DNA of 64,000 nt from Halobacteriales archaeon YIM A00013 (lineage in GTDB: Archaea; Halobacteriota; Halobacteria; Halobacteriales; Haloarculaceae), in assembly GCA_025041195.1 (NCBI GenBank), contig JAKCFM010000001.1, positions 2,356,001 through 2,420,000 of the forward strand, written 5' to 3'. The translations under genes were made by a program, and so were the position numbers. The notes under the pieces were generated by a model. It had not been told where the DNA came from. It did no database searches and saw only the letters and a program-made list of their open reading frames with translations. The stretch's first letter is position 1. The number at the start of each line of letters is the position of its first letter. Below are positions 17,289-26,433 of the stretch, piece by piece.

Positions 17289-18959
17289 ATGAGTCAGCAG
17301 ATGGGCCAGCCCATGGTCATCCTCGGAGACGATGCCCAGCGGGTGAAAGATCGCGATGCACAGTCGCACAACATTGCCGCCGCGAGAGCGGTTGCAGAGG
17401 CCGTTCGGTCCTCGCTCGGACCGAAAGGCATGGACAAAATGCTTGTCTCCTCGATGGGGGATGTAACCGTCACCAACGACGGTGTGACCATTCTGCAGGA
17501 GATGGATATCGACAATCCAACCGCCGAGATGATCATCGAAGTTGCCGAGACCCAGGAGGACGAGGCTGGTGACGGCACGACGACGGCGGTCGCGATCGCG
17601 GGTGAGCTGCTGAAAGCCGCCGAGGATCTCCTTGAGCGTGACATCCACCCGACGGCCGTGATTCGTGGCTTCCACATGGCGAGCGAACAGGCCCGCAGTG
17701 AGGTCGATTCAATAGCCACGGAAGTCGAACCTGACGACGAGCAGCTGCTCCGCAAGGTCGCAGAAACCTCGATGACGGGCAAGGGTGCAGAGCTCAACAA
17801 GGAGCTGTTGAGCCAGCTCATCGTCGATGCTGTTCGAGCGGTGACCGTCGAGAACGATGAGGGCGAGCACGTGGTCGATCTTGACTACGTGAACCTCGAA
17901 ACCCAGACGGGCAGCTCGGCGAGCGAATCCGAGCTCCTCGAGGGTGCCATCGTGAGCAAGGACCCGGTGCATCCGGACATGCCGACCGACATTTCGGACG
18001 CATCGCTGTTGCTCGTTGACGAGCCAATCGAAGTCGAAGAAGCCGATGTTGACACGCAGCTCAGTGTCGACAGTCCGGACCAGATTCAGCAGTTCCTCGA
18101 CCAGGAAGAGGCACAGCTCAAAGAGAAGGTCCAGCAGATCGTCGACACCGGTGCTGATGTCGTCTTCTGCCAGAAAGGAATCGACGATCTCGCACAGCAT
18201 TATCTCGCCAAGGAAGGCATTCTCGCTGCACGCCGGGTCAAAAAGTCCGATATCGGCTTCCTGAAGGAGCTGACCGGCGCGCGAATCGTTTCGAATCTGG
18301 GATCGGCCACGAGTGAGGATCTTGGCACGGCCTCGATCACCCGCGACGGTGACGAGGAGCTGTTCTACGTCGAGGGCACCGACGACGAAGCCCACGGCGT
18401 CACGCTGTTGCTCCGTGGCTCCACCGAGCACGTTGCTGACGAGCTTGAGCGTGGACTCACTGACGCACTCGATGTGGTCGCTCAGACCGTTGCCGATGGT
18501 CGCGTGCTTGCTGGCGGTGGCGCAATCGAAGTCGAGGTTGCACGCCGTCTGCGCAACTTCGCCGACTCCGTGTCCGGTCGCGAACAGCTTGCAGTCGAAG
18601 CGTATGCGGACTCGATCGAACTCATTCCGCGTGTGCTCGCCGAGAATGCTGGCATCGATTCCATCGACACGCTGGTTGATCTGCGTTCGGCCCACGAGAA
18701 CGGCGACGAACACGCCGGTCTCAACGTGTTTGGCGGGTCCATTGAGGACACGTTCGAGGCAGGCGTCGTCGAGCCAGCTCACGCCAAAGAGCAGGCGCTT
18801 TCAAGCGCTTCTGAGGCAGCAAATCTCGTCTTGAAGATTGACGACATTATTTCGGCAGGAGACCTCTCCACCGAAGGCGAGGAGGACGGCGGCCCAGGCG
18901 GTGCCCCCGGCGGTATGGGTGGCATGGGCGGTATGGGCGGCATGGGCGGCGCGATGTAA
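17289..18959 (+). CDS. thsA: Thermosome (group II chaperonin) subunit
   Basis: This is 556 residues starting MSQQMGQP (a GTG two codons earlier is in frame but unlikely). The group II chaperonin signatures are present: RSSLGPKGMDKMLV, VTVTNDGVTILQEMDI and GDGTTTAVAIAGELL (the ATP-binding GDGTT). A helical-protrusion apical domain follows. The C-terminus is a Gly-Gly-Met repeat run, typical of haloarchaeal chaperonins. It assembles in ring complexes that fold cytosolic proteins. A well-placed TATA box lies upstream. Confidence 0.97.
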   Translation: MSQQMGQPMVILGDDAQRVKDRDAQSHNIAAARAVAEAVRSSLGPKGMDKMLVSSMGDVTVTNDGVTILQEMDIDNPTAEMIIEVAETQEDEAGDGTTTAVAIAGELLKAAEDLLERDIHPTAVIRGFHMASEQARSEVDSIATEVEPDDEQLLRKVAETSMTGKGAELNKELLSQLIVDAVRAVTVENDEGEHVVDLDYVNLETQTGSSASESELLEGAIVSKDPVHPDMPTDISDASLLLVDEPIEVEEADVDTQLSVDSPDQIQQFLDQEEAQLKEKVQQIVDTGADVVFCQKGIDDLAQHYLAKEGILAARRVKKSDIGFLKELTGARIVSNLGSATSEDLGTASITRDGDEELFYVEGTDDEAHGVTLLLRGSTEHVADELERGLTDALDVVAQTVADGRVLAGGGAIEVEVARRLRNFADSVSGREQLAVEAYADSIELIPRVLAENAGIDSIDTLVDLRSAHENGDEHAGLNVFGGSIEDTFEAGVVEPAHAKEQALSSASEAANLVLKIDDIISAGDLSTEGEEDGGPGGAPGGMGGMGGMGGMGGAM

Positions 18960-18969
18960 GCTCGGCGCG

Positions 18970-19773
18970 CTATCCATCCCGTTCGGTTTCGTTATTTTCT
19001 CGATCAATCGTTGCTTCGACCCACGCCGGACGCGTGGGTGGTGAACCACCGTATTCGATTTCGGCGGTTGTGGTACTCGTTGCGATTCGTTCGTCGTCGT
19101 GAACGAACGCTTCCGTGATCGTATACTGCTTGAGCCGACCCTTCCCGTCTAGCGTTGCTGTTATCGTTCTATTTGTCACCTGTACGTTCTTTTCGAAACT
19201 TGCCCCACCGCGATCGTAGAGGCTGCCGGTGAGACGTATCTCACCGTCCGTTTTGGTGAGGGAACTCTCTTTAATATTGTAGAACAACGGGCGTATTCGG
19301 CCGATATACTGGTCGTAGAGTGAACCGGTTTCTACGCCGTACGTCGTCATCCTGTTCGTCTGGAATCGTCGGTATATTGTACTGTTCGGAGTGGACCATC
19401 TGTTAACCGTGTGGTTGTCGCCTTCGGGCAGTAGTAGTCGGCTACGCTGGAGGCCAATTTCCCCACCGAAAACGAACGTTTCGTTCACTCGTTCGTTGAC
19501 CGTTCCGTTTGCCAGAACGGTTTTGGTATCGCTTGAGAATGTCATCGTTCCGTTCTGGGTAGCGTTTGCGTTTACCCTGAACCACAGCCCAGAATCATCG
19601 ATGCCACCCTCGTACAGTCCGGGTGGATACTCAAAGGTGGGTGATGGAACCGTTGCCGGTGTCACAGATGGCGCTGTCCCTGAATCATCACCCACTGAAA
19701 GTGTATTACACCCCGCAAAAACTAGCAGCAGAACACAGATGGACGTACGTCCGAGCGACACAGAACGGCTCAT
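18970..19773 (-). CDS. Haloarchaeal lipoprotein, tandem paralogue 3
   Basis: This is 267 residues with an N-terminal signal and lipobox VFAGC, then a Thr/Pro linker and a beta-rich mature domain with many N-x-T/S sites. It is the last of three neighbouring genes encoding the same architecture. It shares PxxPxxFxxPPGLYEGGI-like and C-terminal PPTRPAWVEAT segments with its neighbours (PPTQPSWVP, LPSKPDWV). Start and upstream stop overlap by 4 bp (ATGA), so the trio is co-translated. Function is unknown; I recall a haloarchaeal lipoprotein family DUF7537 with this look, but cannot verify it. Confidence 0.75.
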   Translation of the reverse strand: MSRSVSLGRTSICVLLLVFAGCNTLSVGDDSGTAPSVTPATVPSPTFEYPPGLYEGGIDDSGLWFRVNANATQNGTMTFSSDTKTVLANGTVNERVNETFVFGGEIGLQRSRLLLPEGDNHTVNRWSTPNSTIYRRFQTNRMTTYGVETGSLYDQYIGRIRPLFYNIKESSLTKTDGEIRLTGSLYDRGGASFEKNVQVTNRTITATLDGKGRLKQYTITEAFVHDDERIATSTTTAEIEYGGSPPTRPAWVEATIDRENNETERDG

Positions 19774-20564
19774 TCGTCCGTTCGATTCTCGATCCGTTCG
19801 CGTGCGTCAGGGACCCACGATGGCTGTGTCGGTGGTGTGTCTGCGCGCTCGTAGGTAATTGTCGCGGTGTAAATGCCAGGCGATCCGAGCTCCGGATTTC
19901 GAACCGTTGCATTCTGGATGAATCCACGGTCATCGATCACACACTGAATCGTCGCTGACCGCGTCTCCCCAGAGACGGTGTTCTCCTCTGTGGCATACAT
20001 AATGGTTGCGTTGATTCGATAGCGCGTCCGATTCGTCGATTCATCGATCGGCGTGATCGTTTCATTGCCCGTTCGTGAGAGCGTCTTGTTTAGCGTTCCA
20101 ATCATGCGAACCCGCTGGCGCTCCATGGCAGGCCGTTCGTGAAATTCGACACTCCCGTTGGCGTGCGCTCGCCGTTGAATACTCTGACCGTCTTCGATCC
20201 ATTGTTCGAGGCTCTGATTTTCTACTGACCCAGTTTTGCTGTAGCCGATAGAGCCATTCGCTGAGAACACCGTTGATGTGTTCTGTCGTTGGAGGATGGT
20301 CTCATTCTCGAAGGCGTATTTCGTGTGGTGGGTAACTCGAAGGGGACTCTCATTGAGAACGGATCGGTGGGCGTGGACGAGTTGGTTGCCATCGACGATC
20401 GACTCGTTTGTCACACCAGGAGCGATCTGGTTCGCCGATCCATCTGCTGGCACTGGTGCGGGCGTCACTCTGATATCGTCGCCTGTTGGCGTAAAGCCAC
20501 TACAGCCGGCGAGGAGCACCACAACGAGCATACTCACGGCAGTGAGCAACGATGATTTCGTCAT
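19770..20564 (-). CDS. Haloarchaeal lipoprotein, tandem paralogue 2
   Basis: This is 264 residues with signal MTKSSLLTAVSMLVVVLLAG and the lipobox Cys following. The segment QIAPGVTNESIVDGNQLVHA matches YIAPGVSERGIENASTLFRA in the upstream paralogue, and the hydroxyl-rich beta domain is shared. The ending TQPSWVPDARERI is also family-like. It overlaps both neighbours by 4 bp. It is probably anchored outside the cell membrane. The role is unknown. Confidence 0.75.
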   Translation of the reverse strand: MTKSSLLTAVSMLVVVLLAGCSGFTPTGDDIRVTPAPVPADGSANQIAPGVTNESIVDGNQLVHAHRSVLNESPLRVTHHTKYAFENETILQRQNTSTVFSANGSIGYSKTGSVENQSLEQWIEDGQSIQRRAHANGSVEFHERPAMERQRVRMIGTLNKTLSRTGNETITPIDESTNRTRYRINATIMYATEENTVSGETRSATIQCVIDDRGFIQNATVRNPELGSPGIYTATITYERADTPPTQPSWVPDARERIENRTDE

Positions 20565-21364
20565 GGTGTCGTCCGATTCATACGGTGTTTGTTCGCCATC
20601 GCTACCCAGTCCGGTTTCGATGGGAGCTCCACTCCAGTTTCAAAGCGATATGTGATGTTCATGATGAAAGGTCTGTCATAGCGTTCCGTCCGCTCGGTTT
20701 GTATCGTAATGTTGCGGATGAAACCCGCTTTCGTGATGGTCAGTGCAAACGATTGGTTCGGTGTGTGTTGGGCCGCTTCTGATACGTCATTGTCGGCAGG
20801 AATGAACGAACCAGTAATTCGATACATCGTCGTGTCATTCTCCGTTTCCACCGATGCTACCTGCTGAGAGCTACTGTTCGAAAAGGGCCTCCCGAGTTCG
20901 CTGACCTGTTGAGAGAGGTGACGGCTGTCGATTCTCCGATTGGGGTATCGAACGGTCCCATTTGGAAATGTGACACGGCTGAGCTGCTGCGATTCGTGAA
21001 ACCAAACAGTGTGTTGTCGTGTCCCCTTCCCAAATATTCGTTGTGTACGGGTCGCAGACTGTGGCTCTCCGGAGTGAGAGAACCAGTTCGAACCGGTGTA
21101 CTGCCTTTTTACACTGCCGTTCGTGTACGAATGGTTCGATTGAAACTGCATTCGCACGGGTGTCCCGTTCAGTGCCTGCTGATGGGCGCGAAACAGTGTG
21201 GAGGCGTTTTCGATGCCACGCTCGGAGACGCCAGGGGCGATGTAGCTGTTGGGGACCTGCGCCGGTGTGACGGACGGAGGATTGGCCGACCCCTGCAACG
21301 GCCCACCCGAACAGCCGGCGAGAATCAGGACAACGACGAGTATGAGCGAGGCTCGACTGTCCAT
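20561..21364 (-). CDS. Haloarchaeal lipoprotein, tandem paralogue 1
   Basis: This is 267 residues with signal MDSRASLILVVVLILAGCSG (lipobox LAGC). It then has the same IAPGVSERGIENASTLFRAHQQALNGTPVRM pattern as the next gene. It is the first gene of the three-gene operon, with a 4-bp overlap to the second. Divergence from its neighbours is substantial apart from the conserved start and end, so the duplications are old. Confidence 0.75.
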   Translation of the reverse strand: MDSRASLILVVVLILAGCSGGPLQGSANPPSVTPAQVPNSYIAPGVSERGIENASTLFRAHQQALNGTPVRMQFQSNHSYTNGSVKRQYTGSNWFSHSGEPQSATRTQRIFGKGTRQHTVWFHESQQLSRVTFPNGTVRYPNRRIDSRHLSQQVSELGRPFSNSSSQQVASVETENDTTMYRITGSFIPADNDVSEAAQHTPNQSFALTITKAGFIRNITIQTERTERYDRPFIMNITYRFETGVELPSKPDWVAMANKHRMNRTTP

Positions 21365-21475
21365 GTAGTAGATGGCAAATAGTAGCCAATTGAATCTACT
21401 GATTTAATGCGACGTCCCGCGCTGGACGCCTGTCGTTTCGCGCCAATTTAGTAGGCTGGCGCAAAAGTTGCCAGT

Positions 21476-22471
21476 ATGCAGACGCTGCTGTTAAACCACG
21501 ACGCCGTCGCGGCGAATGCCCAGATGCCTGCCGTGATCGAGGCCGTTTCAGACGCGTTCGCTGCGTATGAGCGCGGCGACGCGCAGATGCCAGCTAAATC
21601 GTACATCCAACTTGAGCAGTACAACGGTGATTTCCGCTCAATGCCGGCGTATCTCGAGGCAGAGACGTGGGATGCGGCGGGGATCAAATGGGTGAACGTC
21701 CATCCGGATAACGCGCGCGACTACGACCTTCCGACCGTGATGGGGACAATGATCTACTCGGATCCAGAAACCGCGTTCCCGCTCGCGATCATGGACGGCA
21801 CGACGCTGACCCGACTGCGCACAGGGGCGGCAGCAGCCGTTGCGACGGACCACCTGGCCATTGAGGGTGCGACCTCGCTGGGGATTGTGGGTGCTGGCGT
21901 CCAGTCATACACCCAACTTGACGCAATCGCACAGATTCGCCCGATCGAGAAGGTTGTCGTGAGCGATCTTGACGACGATCGACTGGCTAAATTCGTCGCT
22001 CGCTACGAGGACGATTTCGAGGTCACAACCGGCTCGATCGGTGACGCAGCCGCGTGTGACGTGCTTTCGACCGTAACGCCCGTCACTGACCCGATTGTTG
22101 AGCGCTCGATGCTGGCCGATCACACTCACGTGAATGCGATCGGTGCCGACGCCCCGGACAAGCACGAGCTCTCAGACGAGATTCTCACGGACGCCACGGT
22201 CGTCATCGACGACCGCGAACAGACCACCCACTCTGGCGAGATCAACGTTCCGTGGAGTGAGGGGACGCTCACCGACGATGACATCCACGCCGAAATTGGA
22301 GAGATCGTCGTCGGTGGGGCGCCGGGACGCACCGAAGAGACGTCCATTTCCGTCTTCGATAGCACCGGGCTCGCAATCCAGGACGTTGCCACCGCACACG
22401 TGGTGTATCAAGCAGCAAGCAGCGCAGACAACGGAACGCCGTTCGATCTGGTCGATCAGTCGACCGATTGA
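21476..22471 (+). CDS. Ornithine cyclodeaminase / alanine dehydrogenase family protein
   Basis: This is 331 residues of the mu-crystallin/ornithine cyclodeaminase family, NAD(P)-dependent enzymes acting on amino or imino acids. The motifs include KWVNVHPDNARDYDLPTVMG, DGTTLTRLRTGAAAAVATDHLA and the Rossmann turn LGIVGAGVQSYTQLDAI. Archaeal members include true alanine dehydrogenases, so the substrate is undecided. The gene is monocistronic. Confidence 0.85.
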   Translation: MQTLLLNHDAVAANAQMPAVIEAVSDAFAAYERGDAQMPAKSYIQLEQYNGDFRSMPAYLEAETWDAAGIKWVNVHPDNARDYDLPTVMGTMIYSDPETAFPLAIMDGTTLTRLRTGAAAAVATDHLAIEGATSLGIVGAGVQSYTQLDAIAQIRPIEKVVVSDLDDDRLAKFVARYEDDFEVTTGSIGDAAACDVLSTVTPVTDPIVERSMLADHTHVNAIGADAPDKHELSDEILTDATVVIDDREQTTHSGEINVPWSEGTLTDDDIHAEIGEIVVGGAPGRTEETSISVFDSTGLAIQDVATAHVVYQAASSADNGTPFDLVDQSTD

Positions 22472-22524
22472 TCTCGCTGTTCGAAATGCCATAGTTATTT
22501 GTTTTTACCGTGCCAATTGATAGT

Positions 22525-22788
22525 ATGGCCTCCCCGATAGTTCGCACCCTCCGCGAATCGCTTCCGGATACGGTTTCGATCATCTGTGGATTGCTCGGTC
22601 TGGGGATTGTGCTTATCTTTTTCGACATGATTGGCGGTGACATAAATGAGCTGTTCACTGCAGACAGTGGCTGGACAGTGCTGTGGGTCGTCGTCTGGGG
22701 TGGCTGCGCTTCGATTATCAATCGTCTTCGTACTTCGCTCGGGACGGCGCTCGAACGCCGCGATGAGTCGATGGAATCCGTTCGGTGA
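22525..22788 (+). CDS. Small two-span membrane protein
   Basis: This is 87 residues from MASPIVRTLRES. Two hydrophobic segments (VSIICGLLGLGIVLIFFDMI and WTVLWVVVWGGCASIINRL) flank a short polar loop, and the C-terminal tail is charged. No family is recognised. It converges with the next small gene. Confidence 0.55.
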   Translation: MASPIVRTLRESLPDTVSIICGLLGLGIVLIFFDMIGGDINELFTADSGWTVLWVVVWGGCASIINRLRTSLGTALERRDESMESVR

Positions 22789-22799
22789 GCGAGTCGTCG

Positions 22800-22997
22800 C
22801 TATCGCTCGTCCGAGGAACCAATCCGATCGATGAGCCAGAGGATGAGCATAAACGGCAACAGTGGAATGAGTAGCACGGCGAGGACGGCGAACAACAGCC
22901 AGCCGATCGCATCCATTTCAAGATCCGAACGACCGAGATGGAGTTCCGTCACGCTCTCTGTTGGCTCCTCACCGGCATCATCGGTTGTCACAGCCAT
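22800..22997 (-). CDS. Small haloarchaeal membrane protein downstream gene region
   Basis: This is 65 residues if started at MAVTTDDAGEEP (a start two codons upstream is possible). An acidic N-terminus of about 30 residues is followed by one long hydrophobic segment WLLFAVLAVLLIPLLPFMLI and the end LWLIDRIGSSDER. I recall short haloarchaeal proteins with this layout (possibly DUF7535). Function is unknown. It lies 44 bp downstream of leuS's stop on the same strand. Confidence 0.6.
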   Translation of the reverse strand: MAVTTDDAGEEPTESVTELHLGRSDLEMDAIGWLLFAVLAVLLIPLLPFMLILWLIDRIGSSDER

Positions 22998-23041
22998 ACA
23001 CACAACTACGGGTCGCTACGAATAAAACATTCTCCGACGGC

Positions 23042-25879
23042 CTACTCGATCCGAACGGCTGGTCTAAACGGCGTCGCGTCGGCAGCGTACTCCGCTTCGC
23101 TTTCGTCGACAGCAGTTTCCTGTGCGACGGTCACGTCGGCGTCGAACGTGTCCTCAAGAAAGTCGGTTGTTCTCGAATACACCGATTCTTCATTGATCGC
23201 ATCTAAGCGCTCAAGCGTCGCTTCGTCGGTCCCGCGATAGCGATCGACCAGCTCCGAAACGAGGTCGTTGACCCCTTCAGCGTGTGCTTTCAGCTCATCT
23301 CGATCCATTGCCACGTCCATTACGTCGCTGTGTTCGGGTCCTGCCTCGACGAACACGTCGAACACCTCGCGTTTCCACGGTGCTCGAACGTAGACGGAAA
23401 TCTCCTCGGGATCTTCGTCAATCAGTTCCTGAATTGCCGTGATGTCGTCAGTGAGCGCATCGACGAGCGATTCTTCGAGTTCGATTCGCCGGTCGATGGC
23501 GTCAGTATCGACGGCTGGCCAGTCGGTGACCGGCTCGTCCGTGAGTGCGTCGTAACACTCATTGGCCAGATGCGGGACGAACGGGGAGAGCAGCTTGAGT
23601 CGTGTTTTGAGGACTGTCGCAAGCGTCCACCGTGCGCCTGGTCGGTCCGTATCAGTCCGACGGCGATACCATCGGAGCGTGTCTTCAAAGCGGTAGAAGA
23701 CCTCCTGGCTGGCTGTCCGGGTCTCGAACGCTTCGAGTGCGCCAGTGACGCGCTGGACGGTGTGTTGGAGCTTCGAGAGGAGCCAGTCGTCGATCTGTTC
23801 GAGCTCCGGGCGCTCGTCTGGGATCTCCGCATCGATCACCGATTGGGCACGGTCGTAGAATCGTTCGAGCTGTTGGTGGGTGTCTTCGACGCGCTCGTCG
23901 CGCCAGTCGAAATCCTGCCACGGTTCGGCGTTGTTCAGGAGGAAAAACCGCACCGTATCAGCGCCGTACTCCTCGATTGCGGTGCCGGCGAGCACGACGT
24001 GGCCTTTCGAGGAGGACATTGCCGACCCATCGAGCAGTCCCATTCCCATGCTGGTGACGGTCTCTGGCCAGTATGGCTGCTCGAAGAGTTCGGCGTGGTG
24101 ATAGAGATAGAAGGTGAGATGATTCGGGACGAGGTCGCCGCCGGAACACCTGACATCGACGGGATACCACGCATCGAACTCCTCGTGTAGTGAGCTGGCA
24201 GTGTCGTCCGGATCGTCAACTGCATCGGGGCCGAAAAAGACGGTGTCGAAGAACTCGTGTGTGAGCTCCTCGACAGGGACGTCTTCGAGTCGGTGTGCGA
24301 TGGTGTAGTAGGCCATATACAGCGTCGAGTCCGACAACGGCTCGATGATGAACTCCTCATCCATCGGTAACGGCGTCCCAAGGCCGTAGTTGCGGATGCA
24401 AGGCCAGGCTTCGAGCCAGTCGATCGCGTGGTCGAACTGGTCAGCCGTGGACGGTGGGATCGTCTGTAGTCCATCGAGAGCGTCGTACGCTTTCTCGGTC
24501 CAGTCCTGGTCGTTATACCGCAGGAACCAGGTTTCCTGTTCAGCGACAATCACGTTCCCGCCTGCCCGCGAGATCACGGGTTCCGGAAAGTCGAACATCG
24601 TGGTGGCGACCCCATCCGCAATGAGGTCGTCACGGAACGCCGTGCGAACTTCTCCGATCAGTTCACCCTCGTAGTCGTCGTACATTGCTCGCAGTCGACC
24701 ATTGTGGAACTCGGTGCTGTAGAGCTCCTGCGTGATCGTTTCGAGCTCTGGGTCTTCGACCGAGTCGATGGCACGGAATTCGACCGCATCGCGAGCCGGC
24801 AGTTCCCCGTATCCTTCAACGTCTGCGATCGCCGTCGGTTCGATCTCGGCGACGGTTTCGGGATCAATATCGTATGGTTCGAGGCGCTCGGGCTCGTTTT
24901 CGAGTGTTTTCAGCGCCAGCCAGTCATCAGGGCTGTGTGCTGGCACGCTCATGACGATACCCGTCGCGTTCGCAGTGTCGACGAACGACGCCGGAAGAAT
25001 CGGCGTCTCTCCTCCCGTCACCGGGTTCGTCACCGTCTCGCCGACCAGCGATTCGCCCTCGATCTGTGCTTCGATTTCGACATCGTGTGTCTGGTGTTCG
25101 AGCTTGACAACGGCGTCGGCGGCGACGATCCAGCTGTCACCGTCGACGGTTGCTCGGACGTAGCGTCCGTCGGGGTTGACGAACGCGTTCGTGACGCCGT
25201 GGATCGTCTCCGGGCGAAGCGTTGCCATCGGAATGCTGGCGTCATCCGCTTCGAATTCGAGGAGCGTGTACTCCTGGGAGTCCACATCATCGCCAACGAG
25301 AATGTCGTGGGTCGTGACGGGAGTGTCTTGCTCAAGACAGTAGCTCACCGGGTGGAGTCCTCGTTCGAGCAGCCCACGATCGTTGAGCGTCTCGTACTGC
25401 CAGGTGATAAATCGCTGATAGCGCTCGTCCGTCGTTGTGAACGTTCGTCGCCAGTCGATCGAGAGCCCAAGCGCCTGCATGCTCGCTTTGTAGTGGGTGT
25501 CGATGAAGTACTGGGCAAACGCCATCGGCGAATCGAGCTCGTCGAGCGTCGCTTCGGGAACGCCAAACGTGTCGGTCATGATCTCGATCTGTTCCGTGTC
25601 GTCGTTGGTGAGCCGCTCTACGGCACCAACGATCGGCGTTCCAGTGACGTGCCAGCCGATGGGAAAGAGGACGTTCTCGCCCTGTAACCGCCGGTATCGA
25701 GCAAACACGTCGGGAACGGTGTACGTACGAACGTGTCCGACGTGCATTCCACCGTTCGGATACGGATACGGCACCGTAACGAACGTGGTGTCGCCGTCCG
25801 GTTCTGCCTCGAACTGACCGGTCTCATTCCAACGCTCTCGCCAGCGCGATTCGATAGTGTCCGGCTCGTACTCGGTCAT
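23042..25879 (-). CDS. leuS: Leucyl-tRNA synthetase
   Basis: This is 945 residues from MTEYEPDTIESRWRERW. The class I HIGH motif appears as MHVGHVRTY. The CP1 editing domain is present (GETPILPASFVDTANATGIV and VPAHSPDDW). The KMSKS region reads AMSSSKGHV, so the first Lys is replaced by Ala. An anticodon-binding helical domain and a C-terminal extension follow. The in-frame upstream ATG at 25918 would add 13 residues unlike the family. It charges tRNA-Leu. Confidence 0.96.
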   Translation of the reverse strand: MTEYEPDTIESRWRERWNETGQFEAEPDGDTTFVTVPYPYPNGGMHVGHVRTYTVPDVFARYRRLQGENVLFPIGWHVTGTPIVGAVERLTNDDTEQIEIMTDTFGVPEATLDELDSPMAFAQYFIDTHYKASMQALGLSIDWRRTFTTTDERYQRFITWQYETLNDRGLLERGLHPVSYCLEQDTPVTTHDILVGDDVDSQEYTLLEFEADDASIPMATLRPETIHGVTNAFVNPDGRYVRATVDGDSWIVAADAVVKLEHQTHDVEIEAQIEGESLVGETVTNPVTGGETPILPASFVDTANATGIVMSVPAHSPDDWLALKTLENEPERLEPYDIDPETVAEIEPTAIADVEGYGELPARDAVEFRAIDSVEDPELETITQELYSTEFHNGRLRAMYDDYEGELIGEVRTAFRDDLIADGVATTMFDFPEPVISRAGGNVIVAEQETWFLRYNDQDWTEKAYDALDGLQTIPPSTADQFDHAIDWLEAWPCIRNYGLGTPLPMDEEFIIEPLSDSTLYMAYYTIAHRLEDVPVEELTHEFFDTVFFGPDAVDDPDDTASSLHEEFDAWYPVDVRCSGGDLVPNHLTFYLYHHAELFEQPYWPETVTSMGMGLLDGSAMSSSKGHVVLAGTAIEEYGADTVRFFLLNNAEPWQDFDWRDERVEDTHQQLERFYDRAQSVIDAEIPDERPELEQIDDWLLSKLQHTVQRVTGALEAFETRTASQEVFYRFEDTLRWYRRRTDTDRPGARWTLATVLKTRLKLLSPFVPHLANECYDALTDEPVTDWPAVDTDAIDRRIELEESLVDALTDDITAIQELIDEDPEEISVYVRAPWKREVFDVFVEAGPEHSDVMDVAMDRDELKAHAEGVNDLVSELVDRYRGTDEATLERLDAINEESVYSRTTDFLEDTFDADVTVAQETAVDESEAEYAADATPFRPAVRIE

Positions 25880-25949
25880 GGCGCTACGAATGAGCGGCCT
25901 GCCTAAAGAAGTATACAATTCGTTGTGACGTACGCCCGCTGTCAGGCGA

Positions 25950-26360
25950 TCACTCGATAGGGATCGACTGGCCGCCGCCTTCGCTGGTTGCTTTCGAGAG
26001 CGCGACTGTCAGCACGCCGTTCGTGTAGGTCGCGTCCGTTTCGTTTTCGACGACGCTTTCGGGGAGTCTGACGGTGCGGTGAATGGATTCGTGCGAGCGC
26101 TCGCGTCGAACGTATTCGCCATCCTCGTCTTCGATTTCGGCGGTTCGTTCCGCCTCGATCCGGAGGGTTTTCCCCGACAGTCGCACCTCGATGTCGTCTT
26201 TGTCGTAGCCTGGCAGGTCGGCTGTGATGACGAAACGATCACCCTCATCAAGGAGGTCGAGCGGCACACCCTGGGTGAGATTCGTGTCGAACGAGCGGAG
26301 GCCTTTGTCCATCTGTTCGAACATGCGCTCGATCTCTTCGAAGGGATTTCGCGATGTCAT
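25950..26360 (-). CDS. hsp20: Hsp20/alpha-crystallin small heat-shock protein
   Basis: This is 136 residues from MTSRNPFEEIERMFEQMDKG. The open frame extends 72 codons upstream, but that part would overlap the pheA end and looks non-coding. The alpha-crystallin domain runs from about 40 to 130 (FVITADLPGYDKDDIEVRLSG through TYTNGVLTVALSKA, the A-x-x-x-n-GVL motif). It ends with a short SIPIE tail matching the I-x-I contact motif. It is an ATP-independent chaperone that holds unfolding proteins. Confidence 0.92.
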   Translation of the reverse strand: MTSRNPFEEIERMFEQMDKGLRSFDTNLTQGVPLDLLDEGDRFVITADLPGYDKDDIEVRLSGKTLRIEAERTAEIEDEDGEYVRRERSHESIHRTVRLPESVVENETDATYTNGVLTVALSKATSEGGGQSIPIE

Positions 26361-26433
26361 AGCTGAGGGATACGTTCTCTTCGGGGTTAAATCTAGCACC
26401 CATCCGGTAGTTTGAACGACGCCGTTCCAGCAA

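Noticed and set aside
17709-18782. 357-residue antisense frame inside the thermosome gene
   Set aside because: It is a GC-rich shadow of a certain gene, with no family resemblance. The same holds for the long antisense frames within endA (42198-43151), pheS (47561-48682) and pheT (49246-50202).
18900-18958. Simple GGC/ATG repeat near the thermosome end
   Set aside because: It encodes the normal Gly-Gly-Met tail of group II chaperonins.
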